Below, piece after piece: positions 59,806 through 64,000 of a DNA stretch of 64,000 bases. Source of the stretch: Arthrobacter livingstonensis. Its GTDB lineage: Bacteria; Actinomycetota; Actinomycetes; Actinomycetales; Micrococcaceae. Both the position numbers and the translations under genes were made by a program. Within the stretch, counting starts at the first letter, position 1, and the number at the start of each line of letters is the position of its first letter. The notes below the pieces were generated by a model, which saw only the letters and a program-made list of their open reading frames with translations, did no database searches and had not been told where the DNA came from. The stretch is taken from the NCBI RefSeq assembly GCF_003219815.1, contig NZ_QJVD01000001.1:372001-436000 (forward strand). The letters run 5' to 3'.

Positions 59806-61220
59806 CCCTGCGCTTTTATGATTCCGCCACCGCCGCCGTCCGTGACTTTGTCCCGCTGAAGGAAGGCCGCGTCTCCCTGTACTACTGCGGCGCCACCGTG
59901 CAGGGCGAGCCGCACATCGGCCACGTCCGCTCTGCCCTTGCCTTCGACCAGCTGACCCGCTGGCTGCAGACCAGCGGCCTCGATGTCACGGTGGTACGCA
60001 ACGTGACGGACATAGACGACAAGATTCTGGTCAAGGCCGCCGAAAACAACGAGCCCTGGTGGGCGCTTGCGTACCGCTTTGAGCAGGCCTTCGAGGACGC
60101 CTACGACGCCCTCGGCATTCTCAAGCCCACCTACGAGCCCCGCGCCACCGGCCACATCCCGGAGATGCACGCCCTCGTCGCACAGCTCATTGAGCGGGGG
60201 CATGCCTATCCTGCCCCGGACAATTCGGGCGACGTGTACTTCGACGTGCGTTCCTGGGCCAAATACGGGTCCCTGACGCACCAAAACATCGACGACATGC
60301 AGGCCGCGGCCGACGCCGACCCCCGGGGCAAGCGCGACCCACGCGACTTTGCGCTGTGGAAGGGCTTCAAGGAGGGCGAGCCGGAGACGGCCCGCTGGGA
60401 GTCCCCGTGGGGCGCCGGCCGGCCGGGCTGGCACCTGGAATGCTCGGCCATGGTCACCAAATACCTCGGCACCGAGTTCGACATCCACGGCGGCGGCCTG
60501 GACCTGCGCTTCCCACACCACGAAAACGAGATGGCCCAGTCGCAGGCGGCCGGCCACGGCTTCGCAAGCTTCTGGATGCACAACGGGATGGTCACCTACC
60601 TGGGTGAAAAGATGTCCAAGTCCATCGGCAACACCATCAACCCGCGGGAAATGTTGGAAATCGCCCGCCCGCTCGTGGTCCGCTACTATCTGGGCCAGGC
60701 GCATTACCGCTCCGTGCTGGACTACCGCCCGGGCTCTCTCACGGAGGCCGCGGCCGCCGTCGAACGCATTGAAACCTTCATGCACGCGGCGCTCGCCAAG
60801 CTCTTCCCGGGTGGCGACTTTGGCTTGGTTGCGAAGCTGCCCGACGCCTTCCGCGCCGCCATGGACGACGACCTGAACATCCCCGCCGCCCTCGCTGTGC
60901 TCCACGATACCGTGCGCGCCGGCAACACGGCCCTGGCCGCCAGGGACGATGCCGGGACCCTCCTTGCGCTCCAGGGTGTCATGGGCATGACCGACGCACT
61001 GGGGATCAACCCAACCGAAGCCCAGTGGCAGCGCGGCGGTGACGCTACGGCTGAAACTGCCGCCCTGGACGTGCTGGTGAACGCCCAGCTGGCGGCACGG
61101 GCGCAGGCGCGGAAAGAGAAGAACTGGGCCGAATCGGACAGGATCCGGGACACACTGGCCGCGGCCGGCATCGACATTGCCGATTCCGCAGACGGCTCCA
61201 TCTGGTCCCTGAAAAAGTAG
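59802..61220 (+). CDS. cysS: cysteinyl-tRNA synthetase
   Basis: A 472-residue class Ia synthetase. The zinc site is formed by Cys29 of [15 protein letters not shown] (which also has the HIGH motif), a Cys in WHLECSAM and the HHENE segment; the KMSKS motif is [10 protein letters not shown]. The start is GTG overlapping ispF. Last gene of the ispD-ispF-cysS operon. A perfect 12-bp hairpin of the CCCTCCCTCAC family follows. Confidence 0.97.
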   Translation: MTLRFYDSATAAVRDFVPLKEGRVSLYYCGATVQGEPHIGHVRSALAFDQLTRWLQTSGLDVTVVRNVTDIDDKILVKAAENNEPWWALAYRFEQAFEDAYDALGILKPTYEPRATGHIPEMHALVAQLIERGHAYPAPDNSGDVYFDVRSWAKYGSLTHQNIDDMQAAADADPRGKRDPRDFALWKGFKEGEPETARWESPWGAGRPGWHLECSAMVTKYLGTEFDIHGGGLDLRFPHHENEMAQSQAAGHGFASFWMHNGMVTYLGEKMSKSIGNTINPREMLEIARPLVVRYYLGQAHYRSVLDYRPGSLTEAAAAVERIETFMHAALAKLFPGGDFGLVAKLPDAFRAAMDDDLNIPAALAVLHDTVRAGNTALAARDDAGTLLALQGVMGMTDALGINPTEAQWQRGGDATAETAALDVLVNAQLAARAQARKEKNWAESDRIRDTLAAAGIDIADSADGSIWSLKK

Positions 61221-61645
61221 CCGCCAACCAGCGCTCCCTCACAATCGGGGCACTTTTTGCCAACCCTCCCTCACCTCCCTTTGGTGGGCGAATCCAAAAC
61301 CCTCCCTCACATAATGGGAGCTTTTCCACGACCCTCCCTCACCGGGTGAGGGAGGGTTCCCAAATTCGAGCCCGAAGCTGAGCTAGCGTTCTCCGTTGTG
61401 GCCCCGAAGGGAGCGTTCCTGGTGGCAGCGGGTGTTGGCACGGGTTTTCGCGCACCCGCCCGGGGTGAGGCTGCGCACGTTCCTGCCTGCATATCACAAA
61501 ATCGGGGTGCAGGCCGTAAGCTGATAGCTACGGGTTTGCATTCCCGCGTATTCCCGTGTGCCTAAAAGCGTCCACGGGCACGAATTTTTAAAGAACTTCG
61601 GGGCCAGGAAGACAACGGCACCGCACCAATCGTAAGGGTTTTACC
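61221..61645. other. intergenic region with CCCTCCCTCAC motifs
   Basis: 425 bases without a gene. The first third carries the motif array below; the rest contains nothing I recognise beyond a plausible promoter region for rlmB. Confidence 0.6.
61232..61357. repeat. four CTCCCTCAC copies plus one inverted copy
   Basis: CGCTCCCTCAC at 61232, ACCCTCCCTCAC at 61263, 61299 and 61331, and GTGAGGGAGGGT at 61346-61357. The last two form a perfect 12-bp hairpin with a CGG loop that may terminate cysS. Confidence 0.88.
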
Positions 61646-62647
61646 ATGGCCAACAGTTCCCGCTCCGGCGCCGTCCGCAAGCTCAAGAAGGGCCCCAGCA
61701 AGGGCACAGGCGGGCTGGGCCGCAAGGCGCTTGAAGGCAAGGGTCCCACTCCGAAGGCGGAGGAGCGCCCCTACCACAAGGCGTACAAGAACAAGGAGCT
61801 CGCCGAGCGCTCCGCCGCCAAGCGTGGCGACGAACCCCGTTCCGCCGCGCCCCGCCGCAGCAGCGGCCCCAAGGGTCGCGCCACCGAGGAATTGGTCACG
61901 GGCCGCAATTCCGTGGTTGAGGCGTTGCGTGCCGGCATCCCCGCGAAGGCGCTGTATGTGGCCGTCCGCGTTGACATGGACGAGCGCGTGCGTGAGTCCA
62001 TTAAGCTGGCCACCGAACGGGGCATCCCGCTGCTGGAAGCACACAAGCCAGAGTTGGACCGCCTCACCGAGGACGCCATCCACCAGGGCCTGGTCCTGCA
62101 GATCCCGCCGTATGAATATGAAGACGCCGTGGACAAGGCCGGCGAGGTCATGGACAAGTGGAAAAAGGGCCACATCGCCAACGCCCCCCTCATCGTCGCA
62201 TTGGACGGAATCACCGACACCCGCAACCTCGGCGCCATCATCCGCAGCGTGTCCGCATTCTCCGGGCAGGCAGTCATCATCCCCGAACGCCGCAGTGCCG
62301 GCATGACGGCGGCCGCCTGGAAGACCAGCGCCGGTGCCGCCGTGCGCGTGCCCGTGGCCAAGGCCCCGAACCTGAACCGCGCCATCGGTGCGTTCCAAAA
62401 GATGGGCTACTTTGTGCTCGGGCTCGACGGCGACGGCGACGTTTCGCTGCCCGACCTCGGCCTGGCGACGGACCCCATCTGTCTGGTGGTCGGCTCCGAA
62501 GGGAAGGGTCTCTCCCGACTGGTGCGGGAAAACTGCGACCAGATAGTTTCCATTCCCATCAACTCCGCCATGGAATCCCTGAACGCGTCGATGGCGGTGG
62601 GTATCAGCCTGTACGAAATTTCCAAGCAGCGGGCGGCCAAGGCCTGA
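61646..62647 (+). CDS. rlmB: 23S rRNA (guanosine-2'-O-)-methyltransferase RlmB-type, TrmH/SpoU family
   Basis: A 333-residue SPOUT methyltransferase. The N-terminal ~75 residues are a basic, disordered extension (Lys/Arg/Gly/Ser-rich). Then comes an L30e-like substrate domain (LVTGRNSVVEALRAGIPAKALYV) and the catalytic fold: DGITDTRNLGAIIRSV (motif 1), VVGSEGKGL (motif 2) and IPINSAMESLNASMAVGISLY (motif 3). AAGGG precedes the ATG by 7 nt. It is followed at two bases by the debranching-enzyme gene. Confidence 0.93.
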   Translation: MANSSRSGAVRKLKKGPSKGTGGLGRKALEGKGPTPKAEERPYHKAYKNKELAERSAAKRGDEPRSAAPRRSSGPKGRATEELVTGRNSVVEALRAGIPAKALYVAVRVDMDERVRESIKLATERGIPLLEAHKPELDRLTEDAIHQGLVLQIPPYEYEDAVDKAGEVMDKWKKGHIANAPLIVALDGITDTRNLGAIIRSVSAFSGQAVIIPERRSAGMTAAAWKTSAGAAVRVPVAKAPNLNRAIGAFQKMGYFVLGLDGDGDVSLPDLGLATDPICLVVGSEGKGLSRLVRENCDQIVSIPINSAMESLNASMAVGISLYEISKQRAAKA

Positions 62648-62649
62648 TA

Positions 62650-64000
62650 TGCCCGATACCGTAGTTGAAGATGTGAGCACGCTGGGGACGACGCTCTCGC
62701 GGCGCTTTCCGCTCGGTGTCAGCGCCCGCCCCCGTGAGAATGCGCCGGACACAGTCAACGTGGCCGTCTACGCCCCTGCCCTGGACCATGTCGTGTTGTG
62801 TTTCCAGCCGCCGGAAGGCACATGGAAGGCCATCCTGCTGCCGGACATGTCCGACGGCGTACACCACGGCCTGGTCACGGGCCTGCCGGTGGGCTCCCGA
62901 TACGGTTTTTATGCCGGCACCCGGGACGGCCTCGAAGGCAACATTGACCCCGAAGTGGTCCAGCTCTTTCTGGACCCATATGGCCGCTACATCGACGAAC
63001 GAACGGGCACCGACGGTGCCGTGAAGTACACCTCGGTGCGCATGCAGTCGGACTTTGACTGGGGTGAGTCCAAGAGCCCGCGGACTCCGCGGCGCAATTC
63101 CGTGATGTACGAGGCGCACGTGCGCGGCCAGACCATGTTGCACCCGGAAGTCCCCGAGGAGATCCGCGGCACGTATGCCGGGATGGCACACCCCTCCATC
63201 ATCAAGCACCTGCAAGAGCTGGGCGTGACCGCCGTCGAGCTTCTGCCCATCCACTTCCACATTGACGAGCCGCACCTGGACGGCACCGGCATGAGCAACT
63301 ACTGGGGCTACAACACGCTGGGCTACTTCGCCCCGCACGTGAAGTACGCCAGTGCCCAGGCCCGTGAACGCGGCCCGGAGGCGGTGCAGGCCGAGCTCAA
63401 GGGCATGGTGAAGCTGCTTCACCTGGCCGGGATTGAGGTCATCCTGGACGTGGTCTACAACCACACTGCCGAGGGCGGTCAGGGCGGCCCCGCGTTAAGC
63501 TGGCGCGGGCTGGCCGAGGAACAGTACTACCGCATGCGCGACGGCAGCTATTTTGACACCACGGGGTGTGGAAACACGCTGAATTTTGGCAATCCCAACG
63601 TCATCAAGATGGCCATGGACTCGCTCCGATACTGGGTGGAGGAATTCCACATTGACGGCTTCCGCTTTGACCTGGCCGTGTCCCTGGCACGGGACGGGGA
63701 CCACGAATTCACCAACCAGCATCCGTTCCTGCTGGCTGCGGCCACTGACGGCGTCCTGGCGTCAACCAAGCTGATCTCCGAGCCATGGGACGTGGGCTAC
63801 GGCGGCTGGCAGACCGGAAACTTCCCCACGGGCTGGTCGGACTGGAACGATTCCTTCCGCGACAACGTCCGCGAGGTGTGGCTCAGCGACCGTGCCGCCA
63901 AATTCGACGGCCACCACCAAGGCAGCCTGGCCAAGTTTGGCGACGCGCTGGGCGGTTCCGCCGAATTGTTTGCCCAGTCCGGCCGCAGCCCGATGGCCTC
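62650..64000 (+). CDS. glgX: glycogen debranching enzyme GlgX, N-terminal part
   Basis: The frame is open from ATG 62650 to the end of the window (450 codons). It shows the CBM48-type N-terminal domain (FPLGVSARPRENAPDTVNVAVYA) and a GH13 catalytic barrel: DVVYNHTAEGGQGGP, the nucleophile Asp of GFRFDLAVSLARD, and the acid Glu of ISEPWDVG. The GYGGWQTGNFPTGWSDWN segment is typical of GlgX rather than of branching enzyme or pullulanase. It hydrolyses alpha-1,6 branches of glycogen. The last third of the protein is outside the window. Confidence 0.93.

Noticed and set aside
1-64000. Insertion sequence, prophage or integrative element
   Set aside because: No transposase, integrase, terminal repeats or tRNA-adjacent att duplication was seen.

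Overview
The window reads as chromosomal DNA of a high-GC actinobacterium close to Arthrobacter (Micrococcaceae). The evidence is strong G/C bias at third codon positions, frequent GTG starts, and gene types typical of the group: CarD, a SenX3/RegX3-like phosphate system with PhoU, the bacterial proteasome activator Bpa, GTP-dependent PEP carboxykinase, an NsrR-like Rrf2 regulator, and CstA with its small partner. I see no insertion sequence, prophage, integrase or CRISPR array. Both ends are cut inside genes: the C-terminus of an FCD-type regulator on the left and a GlgX-type debranching enzyme on the right.

Layout. 0-1.4 kb: regulator tail, a repeat-rich non-coding stretch and tRNA-Arg. 1.4-9.3 kb: pckG; a leftward set of phosphomannomutase, a small unknown protein, an NsrR-like repressor and flavohemoprotein; then a RecQ-like helicase with a phosphoribosyltransferase-like tail. 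9.6-20.3 kb: a complete oxidative L-fucose island. A cytoplasmic GH29 fucosidase, mutarotase, L-fucose dehydrogenase, fuconolactonase, fuconate dehydratase, 2-keto-3-deoxyfuconate dehydrogenase and diketo-acid hydrolase lead to C3 products; an ABC importer without its own ATPase and a GntR/FCD regulator complete it. Three related operator-like sites lie at the cluster promoters. 20.4-26.7 kb: tRNA-Ser, an S9 prolyl-oligopeptidase facing a large FAD/NAD(P)-binding protein, the remnant of an extracellular nuclease/nucleotidase gene, and a second tRNA-Ser. 26.8-32.3 kb: quinone oxidoreductase, then a PadR / ABC ATPase / FtsX-permease operon.

32.5-40.6 kb: cstA and its small partner, bpa with an unknown neighbour, and a ferric-iron ABC importer behind an IdeR/DtxR-like box. 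40.6-46.2 kb: a TetR/ABC-2-type permease pair with two palindromic operators, an LtrA protein, a 14-TM MFS exporter and tRNA-Thr. 46.3-52.6 kb: a secreted TAP-like hydrolase, holB-tmk, a cystathionine gamma-synthase-type enzyme with a repeat-derived tail, a DUF2516 protein and a methyltransferase. 53.0-64.0 kb: core genes gpmA, phoU, senX3-regX3, a lipoprotein, carD, ispD-ispF-cysS, rlmB and partial glgX.

Two themes run through the window. First, many start codons sit exactly 6 nt after a TANNNT hexamer, the geometry of leaderless transcripts, and this settles several start choices. Second, GC-rich tandem repeats of unrelated sequence lie just after genes or run into their 3' ends (metB-like gene, ispF, regX3, the left-edge regulator). 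Dispersed inverted-repeat and CCCTCCCTCAC-type motifs also fill intergenic space. Promoter and operator calls are pattern-based and untested.
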